The position numbers and the translations under genes were made by a program. The notes below the pieces were generated by a model, which did no database searches, was not told the DNA's origin, and saw nothing but the letters and a program-made list of their open reading frames with translations. Below are positions 9,113-18,079 of a stretch of 18,270 nucleotides of DNA, piece after piece. The first letter of the stretch is position 1. Each line of letters begins with the position of its first letter. The DNA comes from Bimuria novae-zelandiae CBS 107.79 (Eukaryota; Ascomycota; Dothideomycetes; Pleosporales; Didymosphaeriaceae): positions 1-18,270 of the forward strand of contig ML976840.1 of the NCBI GenBank assembly GCA_010015655.1, read 5' to 3'.

Positions 9113-9586
9113 GCTTCTCCTACACTTTTCGTCTTCTATTTAATTATTTTAGAATCTCTATTCATAGAGGGGGCCGGGGAGCAGCAAGTATTTATATTAC
9201 TGGATGCAAGTTCCCTCGAGAATATTCTAGGTGTTACTACTTCCATTTTGCTTAGTAATATAAATGGAGATGCTGATCTATATTTGCATGAAACTTAAAG
9301 GACATAGCGATGTACTTAACAGATATAACAAGGCATCATAAGAGCAGATACAAGGCTAGTGTGTTCTAATAGGGCAAACGCACATTTTAAGGGAGTTTCT
9401 TGCTGGCTAGATGGATGGCTGCTTACTGTGATAATGCTGGCGTATGTTGCAGCGTGAACGTCTGCTCTACCAGCGCTGGGCACGCGATGAACGCATGCAG
9501 TGCGTTTACATGGCAACAAAGGCATCTGATCGAGCATAGTGCGTTGCGTTACTCCACAGCCACAAGTCACACAGCCACATCTTCGG
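9113..9586. other. Unassigned sequence between the NLR remnant and hAT-1
   Basis: About 470 bases of mixed composition, little affected by RIP. Short open frames exist on both strands at 9316-9612, overlapping each other, and neither shows a motif. The first part is probably the old 3' flank of the NLR gene. I see no RNA gene or terminal repeat. Confidence 0.4.
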
Positions 9587-9594
9587 CTTATAGG
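9587..9594. repeat. 8-bp target duplication CTTATAGG (left, hAT-1)
   Basis: CTTATAGG directly precedes the left terminal inverted repeat and recurs at 13745-13752. Eight bases is the hallmark duplication of hAT transposases. Confidence 0.92.
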
Positions 9595-9606
9595 CAGGGT
9601 GGCCAA
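9595..9606 (+). repeat. hAT-1 left terminal inverted repeat
   Basis: CAGGGTGGCCAA matches the reverse complement of the right end (AAGGGTGGCCAA) at 11 of 12 bases; only the outermost base differs. Confidence 0.88.
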
Positions 9607-9814
9607 AAATAAAATTATCGTTTCGTAAACAATAAATTATTATATTTTATAATAATTTTATACTAAATAATCTATAATATTATTAGATTTTTCGCTTACT
9701 GCGCACCTACAGAATACCTTTCCTTATTAAAATTTAACATCTTTATACTTATAGCTGCTAAAGAAGGTTCTATATTCTCTCTTAATTCTTTTAAGTCGCT
9801 TAAATTTTTAAGTA

Positions 9815-9862
9815 GAGTCCCCCCCCCAGATTTGACCCAACCCCAGATTTAACCCAGTAAAA
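9815..9862 (+). repeat. pogo-1 left terminal inverted repeat (48 bp)
   Basis: Begins GAGTCCCCCCCCC and contains two tandem-like CAGATTTRACCCA blocks. It pairs with 11622-11669 with two mismatches, both C/T, as expected if RIP changed one copy. Confidence 0.9.
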
Positions 9863-10299
9863 GCACGCGACGCGCATGCATCACGCGTTATCCCCACCAA
9901 TGCCTCCCTAAACACCAAAAAGACAATCAAATCGCGAAATTTAAATACAGAAGGCTTTATATATCTTTTAAAATAAAGATTTTTCTTCTCTAAATTCTAC
10001 TATAGACTTCTTTAAAGTTTCGCGACGCACCTTATACCATAGGCATTATAGTGGCTTAACGCAGTCTGCAAGCCACGAAATAGCTTAGATCCTATTAAAT
10101 ATAGAAGAAAAGACTCTTGTACGATAAATTAAGAACTACACTATTACTAGAACCTAAATTACCTACTTAATACTAAAGGAGCTTGCCCTCCTTATACGGG
10201 CCGCACGCGTTACGCACGCGTTATAACTAGTCCTTTCTTTATAATTACTCTCTTATATTAATAATAAATAGATTACACGTTTCTAAAAGAGGAACCCTA

Positions 10300-11100
10300 A
10301 AATAGAAGGGGTATTTGCTAGGTATCTTAAGTATTTACAAAAGGAAGGAGCATCCTACGCGCGTGTAGAGCGCTAGTTTAACGTAGTAGCTTTAAAAATG
10401 GAGGAGCATGCGTACCTCCCTTTAGATATATAGAATATAGATAAGTCAGGATTTGGTGTTGGTAAGGAGCAGATTATAAAGGTATTAGTGTACCTTAATA
10501 CTGCTTAAAAGGACAAAGTAATTACTAAGAAGTAAGAATAGGTTATAGATATTAAGTACATTAATACTGCAGGCAAAGCACTAGCTCCCCTCCTAATTTT
10601 TAAAAGAAATAATATTAACACACGATAGATTAATAAGTAATCGCCTCTAGGGTGGCATTTTGCTACTAGTAAGAATAGCTAGACATTAAATAACCTGGGT
10701 CTAGAATAGCTAAAGAGAGTATTTAATCTATTAACCCGCGACAAGGCTGCGGGGTGCTAGCGTTTACTTATTATAAATAGACATAGAAGTTATATACGCG
10801 CAGATTTTATCGCCTACTACATAAAAAATTAGATTAATCTTCTAATTATGCCTGCTTATTGCTCGTATATACTCTAACCTCTTAATCTTGGTATCTTTTT
10901 AGCGTTTAAACAGTATTACTCCTATAAGACGCATGCGATATCTTAGCTTAGCTTACAGCGCATCCCGCGATTAGAGTAGATAGAATTGCTATCTTGCGCA
11001 CGAGAGAAAGTAATATTAAAAAAAAATATACTTAGTAAATAGCGTGCCGCTAGCTTATAGCCTGCGTTACCTATGCGCGTCCTTAGTAACCTGCCTCGCA
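10300..11100 (+). pseudogene. pogo-1 DDE transposase core, RIP-killed
   Basis: A single plus-strand frame, broken only by stop codons, carries the Fot1/pogo core. NIDKSGFGVG (10434-10463; family NMDExGF) holds the first Asp. LLIINRHRSY (about 10764-10793; family LILDGHGSH) has the second Asp changed to Asn at 10776-10778. PLNLGIFLAFKQYYS (about 10878-10922; family PLDVGVF) has the third changed to Asn at 10884-10886. Stops replace expected Trp or Gln. The N-terminal DNA-binding region should lie at about 9900-10300 and a basic C-terminal tail up to about 11575, but neither shows clear motifs. With two catalytic Asp lost and many stops, it is inactive. Confidence 0.9.
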
Positions 11101-11621
11101 AGTCACCCCCGCTATTGCCTGTCCTAGCTACACTATAATAAGCAACTAATCTAGACCTCTCTCTACTATAGAGCTCTCCTCTAGAGCTAGTAGAACTACT
11201 AAGATTAAATAAGCAATTTGTAGATTTACTTCGTAAGGATCCCGCAGTCCTCTCGCTAGTAAAACGCTATACAAAGTAGATAACACGCCTCTACAAAATG
11301 TAGAATACTATAATAGCTATTTAAGCTAAGTAGATTGCAGATTAGTCTAAGCTTCTTTATAAGCAAAAGAAGGCTAAGAAAGGAAAAAGAGTTTAACTAA
11401 AAGGTTAATTAATCTATATAACAACGGAAGTGTTGTAGATAGCCCGCGAGGAGGAGGCGAAGCTAATAATAAAATAAGCAAGGGGGCGCCTATAAAAGGT
11501 TGTAGTACTAGAAGAAGATAGTTAGGAGGAAGCGGAAGGTTTGGATTGTTTAGTAGATAGTTTATTAGAGGGGCCGGCAAAGCGCACGCGACGCGCAATG
11601 CGATCGCGTGCGCAGAGTTGA

Positions 11622-11669
11622 TTTTGCTGGGTTAAATCTGGGGTTGGGTCAAATCTGGGGGGGAGACTC
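11622..11669 (-). repeat. pogo-1 right terminal inverted repeat (48 bp)
   Basis: Inverted copy of 9815-9862, ending in GACTC before TA 11670-11671. Confidence 0.9.
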
Positions 11670-11969
11670 TACTTAAACAAGTCGCAAAAATACATTAAGT
11701 ATCTATTAATATTACTAGACGCTATTAAATAGAAAGTCTTTACAAAATAGCTAGAACTAGAAGCAATACTATTGCTTTTGTTGCAAGTATATCGCCTTAT
11801 TAACTACAAATTTTTAACATTATTTTCAGGCGAAATATTAGATTAAGTCTAATAAGGCTATTCCTTATATAAAAGTAACTATAGCAAGTTAGCTTCTAGA
11901 GCTTTAAAAGTAAGCATTAATCAATAATTAGTTAAATAAATTAAATTTATTTATTTTTAAGAGCATACT

Positions 11970-13610
11970 TAGTAAGCAAGTCCTTCATTAGGCTCTTATT
12001 AATCTTATTATTGTATAAAACCTACTATTTTGAATTGTAGATGCACTAGAATTTTATGCTTTCTGCTAGGCATTAAATCTAGAATCTGTTAACTATATTA
12101 CTACTAGTTATTTAACTGTTAGTAAATTAATTTAAAACTTATTCTACCTACAAAAGGATATTGTATAAAAAAAACTTTAATTAACTCTTACAGACATTTA
12201 TCTCTCTATTAATATTTAAATATTTCTAAATAATTATCTTTTCCTGGCAACGTGTGCTTATTTTATTAATACTTAAAATTAATAAATAAAAGCTCTTCTA
12301 GCTTTGCGTATAATCGTAAATTATAGTAATAAAGAATAGTAGAACTCTCTTCTTCTTATTCTTTAAGACTATAGTATCGTACAAAAGTTAGGAGCAATTA
12401 TTACTAATAATTTTAAAATAAATAATATACTTTATCGTATAATATCTTAATATCGTTTAGATAATAAGAGCATTTCTTAGAGTCCTTTACATTAATAGAT
12501 TTACTACTAAGTATATATAATAAATCTTATTATTTAGGCCTTCCTTTTTAGCAAAGCTGAGTTTGAAAAGATTAAATCGTATAATAAAGAAAATACTCTT
12601 AAGAATAAATTAAATAAGCAAGCTTAAAAAGAAAGAGAAGATACCTGTTAAATAATAAGTATTCTTAGAAAGCTTTATAATATTATTATTTACTCTTATT
12701 CTTTTATAAATTATACGAAATAATTTATTTCTCTAGTATAGTAGTAAATCCTTCTTAATAACTTTATATAATAGAATAATTAGTATTAAATGTTAAGCAC
12801 TGCGCTTGATAAAAAATTAGCTATTAATAAGTATATTAAAGCTAATTTTAACATACTTAAAAAGGATTATCTTTCGCTACACGACTAGACTATTCTCCGT
12901 ATAATAAGCTCCTTCCTATAACTATTTAACTAAGAAACTCTAGAGACTTAGAGTAACTATGTTACACTTAATTAGATACTCTTTACAATAAATATCCTTA
13001 GGAAATATATAAAGAAGTCTTTAACTTATTATTATATAAATAAAGACTTAGTGTATCGAATTTAACAAGTAGTTTAGAAGTTTAATAAGTATTATTATAA
13101 AACTAATAGTTCTCCCCTCTACGCTATAGCGCTTATTCTTTATCTAAATTATTGTACGAAATATGCAAAAATCTAGTAAAAGAGAGATTATTAGAAGGCT
13201 ATGCTTCCTAAAATTAAAGAGCTTTAGATAAAGCATTAAAATTTAAGGCTACTATTAATAATAGTATTATATAAAACACTAAATATCGCGCCTCTAAAAG
13301 AACATAATAAGTTTAATTAAATTATTAACAAGTTTGATTAACGTATTATTTGGCCAGCAAGTTAGGATAAATATAAAAACTATTACACTAAGGCACCGTA
13401 CGAAGTTTAAAATCCGCCTCTATAATAGCAGTGTAAAAGCGCATAAAGGAAACGCTAGCTATAGCTTTTAATATTTATTATTAACGTTCTTTTAATTCCG
13501 GCCATAAGCGACGAGCTAGAAAGAGTGTTTTTAAAAGGCTATTATACAATTTTATAGGAGAGGATGCGACTTAGTGTATTAAGTATTAAATATACTAAGT
13601 GTATAAAAAG
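11970..13610 (+). pseudogene. hAT-1 transposase, RIP-killed
   Basis: One plus-strand frame, punctuated by TAA/TAG/TGA, carries the hAT landmarks in order. NLLF*IVDALEFYAF (12016-12063) matches the family PFxxVExxxFR block. TLTDIYLSINIWTSPN-like sequence follows around 12180-12240 (partly degraded). VYIINLII*AFLFSKAEF (12511-12564) matches the CxGHIINLxxQAFLF block. LIPAISDELERVFLKGY and ERMRLSVLSIKY (13492-13590) are the C-terminal dimerisation domain (family IPAxSxExERxFSxA). All blocks share one frame, so loss was by point mutation, not indels. The N-terminal zinc-finger region should lie on both sides of the nested pogo element and is not recognisable. Confidence 0.9.
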
Positions 13611-13732
13611 CTAGCATTGAAGTGGAATTCTAATAAAGGAAAAGTAAAAATACGATAATACGATAATAAACGATAAATAATATAAAATATAAATAAAAAA
13701 CTAATAATCGTATCGTTTCTATCGTATTATCG

Positions 13733-13744
13733 TTGGCCACCCTT
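13733..13744 (-). repeat. hAT-1 right terminal inverted repeat
   Basis: TTGGCCACCCTT is the inverted counterpart of 9595-9606. It is preceded by a TATCGTATTATCGT tract resembling the left subterminal ATTATCGTTTCG. Confidence 0.88.
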
Positions 13745-13752
13745 CTTATAGG
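13745..13752. repeat. 8-bp target duplication CTTATAGG (right, hAT-1)
   Basis: Exact copy of 9587-9594, adjoining the right terminal repeat. Confidence 0.92.
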
Positions 13753-14243
13753 TCGGCGGCCAGAATAAATTACAAGACCTCGATTACGTCCACTAGCGAG
13801 GCGGTATTGCGCTAGCCGTGGTTGGAAACTGCCCGAGTCGGAAGTACCGATAGGGGCTGTAATACTGCATTAATATGCGCGCAAACATCGACATAAAGCT
13901 AATTTCAATTTTTAAGCAACATCATGAGACTCCCTAGCTCAGATACCATCTCTTATAAGTATTACAGAGAATCCGAAGCTTAGTGGTGGTGATATAGTGA
14001 AGGGATAATGTTTCGCCATAAAAGAAGGCTCTGAGCGAGTCGGCCAGAAGACGGTAGCGTAAACGTATTTTTACGAACTGGAGGGCTCATAATATTGACA
14101 AACACCTATATAATATTATTTATACATAGTTCTTATGAGACCCGATAAATGTGAGACTTATAGTCCTGTGAAGCTGAAGTACCCCGCTAATTTTTCGGTA
14201 CAGGTGGTTTTTCGCTACGCATGGATACCGTGTCTCGTCAGTT
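13753..14243. other. Unassigned, little-RIPped segment between hAT-1 and pogo-2
   Basis: About 490 bases with near-normal composition and no convincing coding frame, tRNA or terminal repeat. Before hAT-1 inserted it was continuous with 9113-9586. Its right edge grades into the end of pogo-2. Confidence 0.4.
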
Positions 14244-14270
14244 AATGCGCAACATTACTCAATGCGCAAC
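14244..14270. repeat. Paired 10-mer AATGCGCAAC, probable terminal repeat of pogo-2
   Basis: AATGCGCAAC occurs at 14244-14253 and 14261-14270, directly before the RIPped pogo-2 body and directly after a TA (14243-14244). Position and internal repetition suit a pogo terminal inverted repeat. The partner end is not in the window, so this is unconfirmed and the exact boundary is uncertain. Confidence 0.4.
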
Positions 14271-14289
14271 CCAACATAATCGCGACGTT

Positions 14290-15950
14290 AATAATATAAG
14301 GCTATAAAACTCTATATAAAAGCTATTATTAAAAGATTTTTTAGTAGAGAGTTTTTCTAGGTCTGTAGATAATTACTAGCAACTTAGATTATAAATATTT
14401 ACTTAGTATTCTAACTAGATAGCTACTACGTAATAATAGTATTAATAGCGTAAATACTACTATATTAACGCGTATAGGTGCTAGCGTAGATTTCTTCCTC
14501 TTTATAACTTTATAAGTAGCTTTTAAGGCTCTCTAACTTCCCTTTTTAGTAATTTTAAGATATTTTTAAAGTTATTATTAAGTCTTATGAGCCTATTAAT
14601 AGAAATATTACTTAGTAGCCTAATTAGCTCTCTTCTTAGCACGCGTATTTTTAACTACTACTTATATAATACGCCTCTTTTAAAGTAAATAAGCTTTAAG
14701 CTATTTATTAGCTCTCTATATCTCTTATTACTAACTTTTTAAAATTATAATTATTTCTTTTTAGTTTCTTATTAACTAAGAAAATCGTGCGCTCTTTATA
14801 CTTAAGCAGGTAACTAGAAAATAGCTTTTTTATACTACTTTTTAGGTTGCTCTAAGGGTAGAGTCTTGCCCTTTATTTAATGCTATTTTTTAAGACTTTT
14901 TAAAGGCCCTTATTCTCGTGCTTTAAGAGTTACTTTTATATAAAAATTAAATATATTATCTAGCTAAGCTTGCGCGACTTCTTAGTTATAATATTTTTCA
15001 TAGTAAAATATAATAGTTACTTTATTTTGCGCTAATTTAATACGTTAAGTACTAATATAGAGCGTTTTTATAATCTTACCTTTAAAGAGGGCTCCTTATT
15101 AAATTACTTAAGGATAAGTATAGGATCTAGTAGCAAAATACCTATATACTTAAAAGTCTTAATAATTAATTATAGCGTAACTAGCGCAGTCTAGGCCCTT
15201 TAAAAAGTATAAAAAAGTCTTTTTTAGTAACTATTAATAGTCTTTAGCTTTTATATAAATAGGCGTTAAGCTTGTTAGAGTAGGCAGCTAAGAGAGACTT
15301 AAATAATATATATTAAAAGGCTATAACGTATACGTTAAATAAGGAAGAAATATAGCTAAGAGGATTTTATTTTAGTTATAATAGTTAATAAAATCTGTAG
15401 TAACATAAGATCTATAGCTATTAAAGATTAGAAGTTAGTATACTTATTAAGTCTTTTTAGCTTTCTCTCTTATATAGTAATTAAACACTTATTAAAGCTA
15501 TTAAAGGCCTATCTTATTATTTAACTAGCTAAAGGGAGATAAGGTAATAAAGACTTTATAGTATTAAAAATTAATTTTCTTTATCTAGCTTAATTATAAG
15601 CTCTTAGCGTTAAATTAATAAATTAGTAATAAATTAATAGTAAATCTATTAGCGTATATACATGTAATAATTAAAGTCTGCTTATAGCTATTATCTTATA
15701 TTAATTACCTTACTTAGCGACTTTTATATAGAGGCCTATTAAAAATCCTTTTTAAGCGGCTGGTAATACTAAGGAGGAAGCCTTTCTTATCTATATTATA
15801 ATAATAATAAAGCTCTATACTATACTTCGCGATTTTATTATATAAAAGCTTAAAATAAAGCTTATATTTTACCTTTAAATTAGCGTTATAGTAATTACTA
15901 TTAATTCTAATTATTTAGCGTAATATTAAGGCATCGCTATTTGTAAGCAG
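14290..15950 (-). pseudogene. pogo-2 DDE transposase, 5'-interrupted and RIP-killed
   Basis: On the minus strand one frame carries KYKLYFKLLYNKIAKYSIE, then YNIDKKGFLLSITSRLKR (family YNMDEKGFLLG; first Asp codon at 15789-15791 retained). IFNSYRSYVTTDFINYY follows (family LDGHGSH; second Asp now Asn at 15420-15422), then ILLAIFLPYLTYTL*PFNI (third Asp now Asn at 15312-15314). All three sites are in the same frame, so damage is by point mutation. Stops replace Trp, Gln and Arg. About 1 kb of tail after the core is consistent with the long, charged C-terminus of this family. The N-terminal HTH domains are absent because the element is cut at 15960. Confidence 0.88.
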
Positions 15951-15960
15951 CCCAGAGATA

Positions 15961-16121
15961 TGTCACATGACGACACTAGTCTCATGAGTCAGCTCTATCT
16001 CTATATACGAGCCTCTGATCACTCCATGTACACACAACACAACACAGAACAACACACAGAGCAACTCAGACAATTACACACATAATATACTACCTTTACA
16101 CATACCACCCACCTGCTTACA
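15961..16121 (+). repeat. copia-2 5' LTR
   Basis: Starts TGTCACATGACGACAC and ends CACCTGCTTACA, giving TG...CA termini, and is followed at once by the primer-binding site. Like copia-1 it starts TGTCAC, but the two LTRs otherwise differ, so they are different families. The partner LTR is outside the window. The preceding 5 bases, AGATA (15956-15960), are the predicted target duplication. Confidence 0.8.
16001..16008 (+). promoter_or_regulatory. Possible TATA element in the copia-2 LTR
   Basis: CTATATAC lies 40 bases into the LTR, upstream of a CA-rich stretch. LTRs carry the element promoter, so this is a reasonable core-promoter candidate, judged only from position and composition. Confidence 0.35.
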
Positions 16122-16135
16122 GTTATGAGCCCGGC
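16122..16135 (+). other. copia-2 primer-binding site (initiator tRNA-Met half-molecule type)
   Basis: GTTATGAGCCCGGC directly follows the LTR. Its first 11 bases are complementary to GGGCUCAUAAC, the conserved anticodon arm of eukaryotic initiator tRNA-Met. Priming from the inside of a cleaved initiator tRNA is known for Drosophila copia, so the same mechanism is likely here. Confidence 0.75.
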
Positions 16136-16215
16136 CTAATCCGCCCTCATACACATACATTGACTCCCTACCTACCTACCTGTCGATCGAGCCTACTCGA
16201 TAGAGCGATCTCGCC

Positions 16216-17723
16216 ATGTCAAAGGCTATCTCGTCAATCATCCTTCAAGGGCCACACAACTGGGAACTGTGGATCTATACTGTCAAAAGGCTCGCAGAGG
16301 CTGGAGACGTATGGGGATATATCAATCCAGACCTGCCACATCCGACGACGCTGAGCAAGCCTCTACAACCTACACAGATCCATGCTACCAACGATGGTGG
16401 ATTACCAGCAACAGAACCTACCCCTGAAGCTCGAGCGCAGTATAATCAAGATATAAGTCTTTACTATAAAGAGCTTAAAGAATACAGGCGAATTAAAGAT
16501 AAGATTAGCTAGATTAAAGCGCATGTAGCTAACACGATTACGCAGGACCTAGTATATTAAATTAAGGACTAAGAGTCCCTCTACGATTAGCTTAAGACTC
16601 TATAGGAGCTCTACAGTCCTATAATGGCTAATCGAGAATATTAGGTCTAAAAAGCTTATAACGCTGCCAAAGTTCTGCACGCTTGCAGAGAGAACCTTAA
16701 AGAATGGTGCAGCACGTTCCTTACTGCCTATAATAGGGCCAAACAACTCCAGCTACTAGAGACGCATGGCTACAGACCTCATAAGGATCTCATACGAGCC
16801 ATTAAATAGATCGATCCTGGCTACGCTGCCACTATCGCTATTACTATATTTAATGCAGAAACAAGCTCCCACGACAACTCTGTACAGCTAATATTGCCTA
16901 ATCTACTAGCTAGTTACCTACGCTACTATTGCATAACTATAACGAAATTAACCGCACAGAGTGGAGCATTTATAGCTATATTAAATTAAGAGAAGTCTCT
17001 ATATAAATAAAATAGCTAAAAGAGACCTTGATAGGATAAGCCATTAAAGCTATTAAAATCGTGTCTCTGTGGAGACCTACACTACTGGGGACAGTGCCTA
17101 TACATCGACACCTCACTACGCAAAGGAGGATTCGTTAAAAACCCTAAAAAAGCTAAGAAGATAATAGAGTTTAAAGCTAAAGATAAGAATAGAATACTAA
17201 ATAAAATTTAAGAGAAGAATCAGCGCTATAAAAAGCAAAGGAATTATAAGAGCTACAGGGCAGAATTTAATTTAATAGAAATTAACGCAGGCGATACACC
17301 TGCAGGCGACCTTTTATATAAGGCCTACGCTATCTATTTATTAGTATTTAATAATTAGCTAGCGCGCCGAAACTTCCCGCTCCTCTACTTATAGACACTG
17401 GATCCTGCTACGGATATCTACATCTATAATAATTTAACCAAGTTCTAATGGAAAGCTCCTGTATTACCTGACGATGTCGTACTTGTAGGCGGCACTAAGA
17501 TGACTATCTAGGCATAGGGGGAAGTTGAGATATCTTTATTAACACCTTAAGGACAAAAGAAAACAAAGCTTAAGTGTGTAGCCTTAATTACTAGCTTTTT
17601 CACAAGCCTAGTTTCTCTAGCCCGGCTATTATCGTCAAACGTCTATTTCGACTCTAGCAGAAATGCACTATATTAATCCAACTTATTAGGCTCACGAGTA
17701 GAAGACATCGCCACCCTTACTAG
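16216..17723 (+). pseudogene. copia-2 gag-protease frame, broken by stops and interrupted
   Basis: ATG 16216 opens a Gag with the copia pattern LQGPHNWELWIYTVKRLAE...VWGYINPDLP. The frame is open to TAG 16510 and then continues in the same frame with stops. The zinc-knuckle remnant CLCGDLHYWGQC lies at 17062-17097 and the protease active site TLDPATDIYIYNN at about 17395-17433, with the preceding Trp replaced by TAG and the catalytic Asp retained. NVYFDSSRNALY near 17640 resembles the stretch leading to the integrase zinc-binding region. Gag would form the particle and the knuckle bind RNA. The frame runs into the hAT-like terminus at 17724. No indel is needed to explain the loss; RIP stops and the insertion suffice. 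Confidence 0.85.
17716..17723. repeat. Predicted 8-bp target duplication CTTACTAG (hAT-2)
   Basis: CTTACTAG immediately precedes the CAGCGCTGCCAA terminus. If a hAT element starts at 17724, this octamer must recur after its other end, which lies outside the window. Confidence 0.4.
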
Positions 17724-17735
17724 CAGCGCTGCCAA

Positions 17736-17880
17736 CGAACAGAACGTTCGATCCGAACAATCGATCCGAACGGCGTTTTCTGGTGTTTTGGATCGAACGA
17801 ACGAACAGGCATGGTGAGTCGAACAGAGCTTCGAACGAACGCATTATTAGAGCCAAACGTTCGATTGTTCGGTTGTTCGG
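17736..17880. repeat. Cluster of CGAAC / GTTCG motifs with a 12-bp inverted pair
   Basis: Within about 145 bases CGAAC occurs nine times and its complement GTTCG four times. CCGAACAATCGA (17753-17764) is exactly inverted at 17861-17872. The density and both-strand layout look like an array of protein-binding sites near a transposon end, though a simple-sequence origin (GAAC tandem at about 17793-17805) may explain part of it. Confidence 0.7.
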
Positions 17881-18079
17881 GACTACGTTTAATTGATTTA
17901 GTATGGGGATTCTGTTATAATTGGTGGAGTATTACCTTGTTCTGCTGGCCTTGTGCTACGCGTGGCGTTGTCGTATATTGCCTTGTGCAACGTTGTCCTT
18001 GTAGGAGAAGAAAACTCTGAGTTTTCTCGTCAACGTGCCTCCCACTGTTTCCCATCGTCAGCCGTGAGCGTATCTTGTC

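Larger units (their letters stand above)
9815..11669 (+). mobile_element. Fot1/pogo-type Tc1-mariner transposon (pogo-1) nested in hAT-1
   Basis: A 1855-bp element has about 48-bp terminal inverted repeats and a TA duplication (9813-9814 and 11670-11671). The length, TA target and transposase motifs are those of fungal Fot1-like pogo elements. It lies inside hAT-1, so it inserted later. Both elements are RIPped. A 14-bp motif, GCACGCGACGCGCA, sits next to each terminal repeat in direct orientation (9863-9876 and 11584-11597). Confidence 0.93.
9595..13744 (+). mobile_element. hAT-superfamily DNA transposon (hAT-1), RIP-inactivated, carrying a nested pogo element
   Basis: The element spans 4150 bp, including the 1855-bp nested pogo element plus its TA, so about 2290 bp is its own. 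It has short terminal inverted repeats (CAGGGTGGCCAA at the left; TTGGCCACCCTT at the right) and a perfect 8-bp duplication. Its interior encodes a recognisable hAT transposase on the plus strand (about 11970-13610). It is extremely AT-rich with abundant TAA/TAG, so it is dead. The pogo insertion near its 5' end also separates the promoter side from the transposase. Confidence 0.92.
14244..15960 (-). mobile_element. Fot1/pogo-type transposon (pogo-2), interrupted by copia-2
   Basis: The minus strand encodes a pogo transposase whose catalytic core lies at about 15300-15800 and whose long tail runs left to about 14290. On the right the frame stays pogo-like up to the first base of the copia-2 LTR, and the N-terminal DNA-binding domain is missing. 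This is what an LTR insertion into the element would leave. The left boundary is placed at the AATGCGCAAC pair. It is unrelated at sequence level to the terminal repeats of pogo-1. Confidence 0.75.
15961..17723 (+). mobile_element. 5' portion of a second Ty1/copia element (copia-2)
   Basis: A plus-strand copia element begins with a 161-bp LTR (15961-16121), then a primer-binding site and a gag-protease frame from 16216. No integrase, RT or 3' LTR is present before 17723, where a hAT-like terminus begins. The gag-pol frame stays recognisable to that point, so I read it as interrupted rather than naturally truncated. The first ~500 bases are nearly free of RIP damage; from about 16500 stops are common. 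Confidence 0.85.

Noticed and set aside
11670..13730. Very AT-rich tract that could be mitochondrial or centromeric DNA
   Set aside because: A continuous hAT transposase frame with RIP-type stops explains it; there are no mitochondrial genes or satellite repeats.
17690..17723. Reading copia-2 as a 5' fragment ending in host DNA
   Set aside because: The sequence after 17723 starts with a hAT-like terminus followed by motif clusters, so an interruption fits better; still only inferred.
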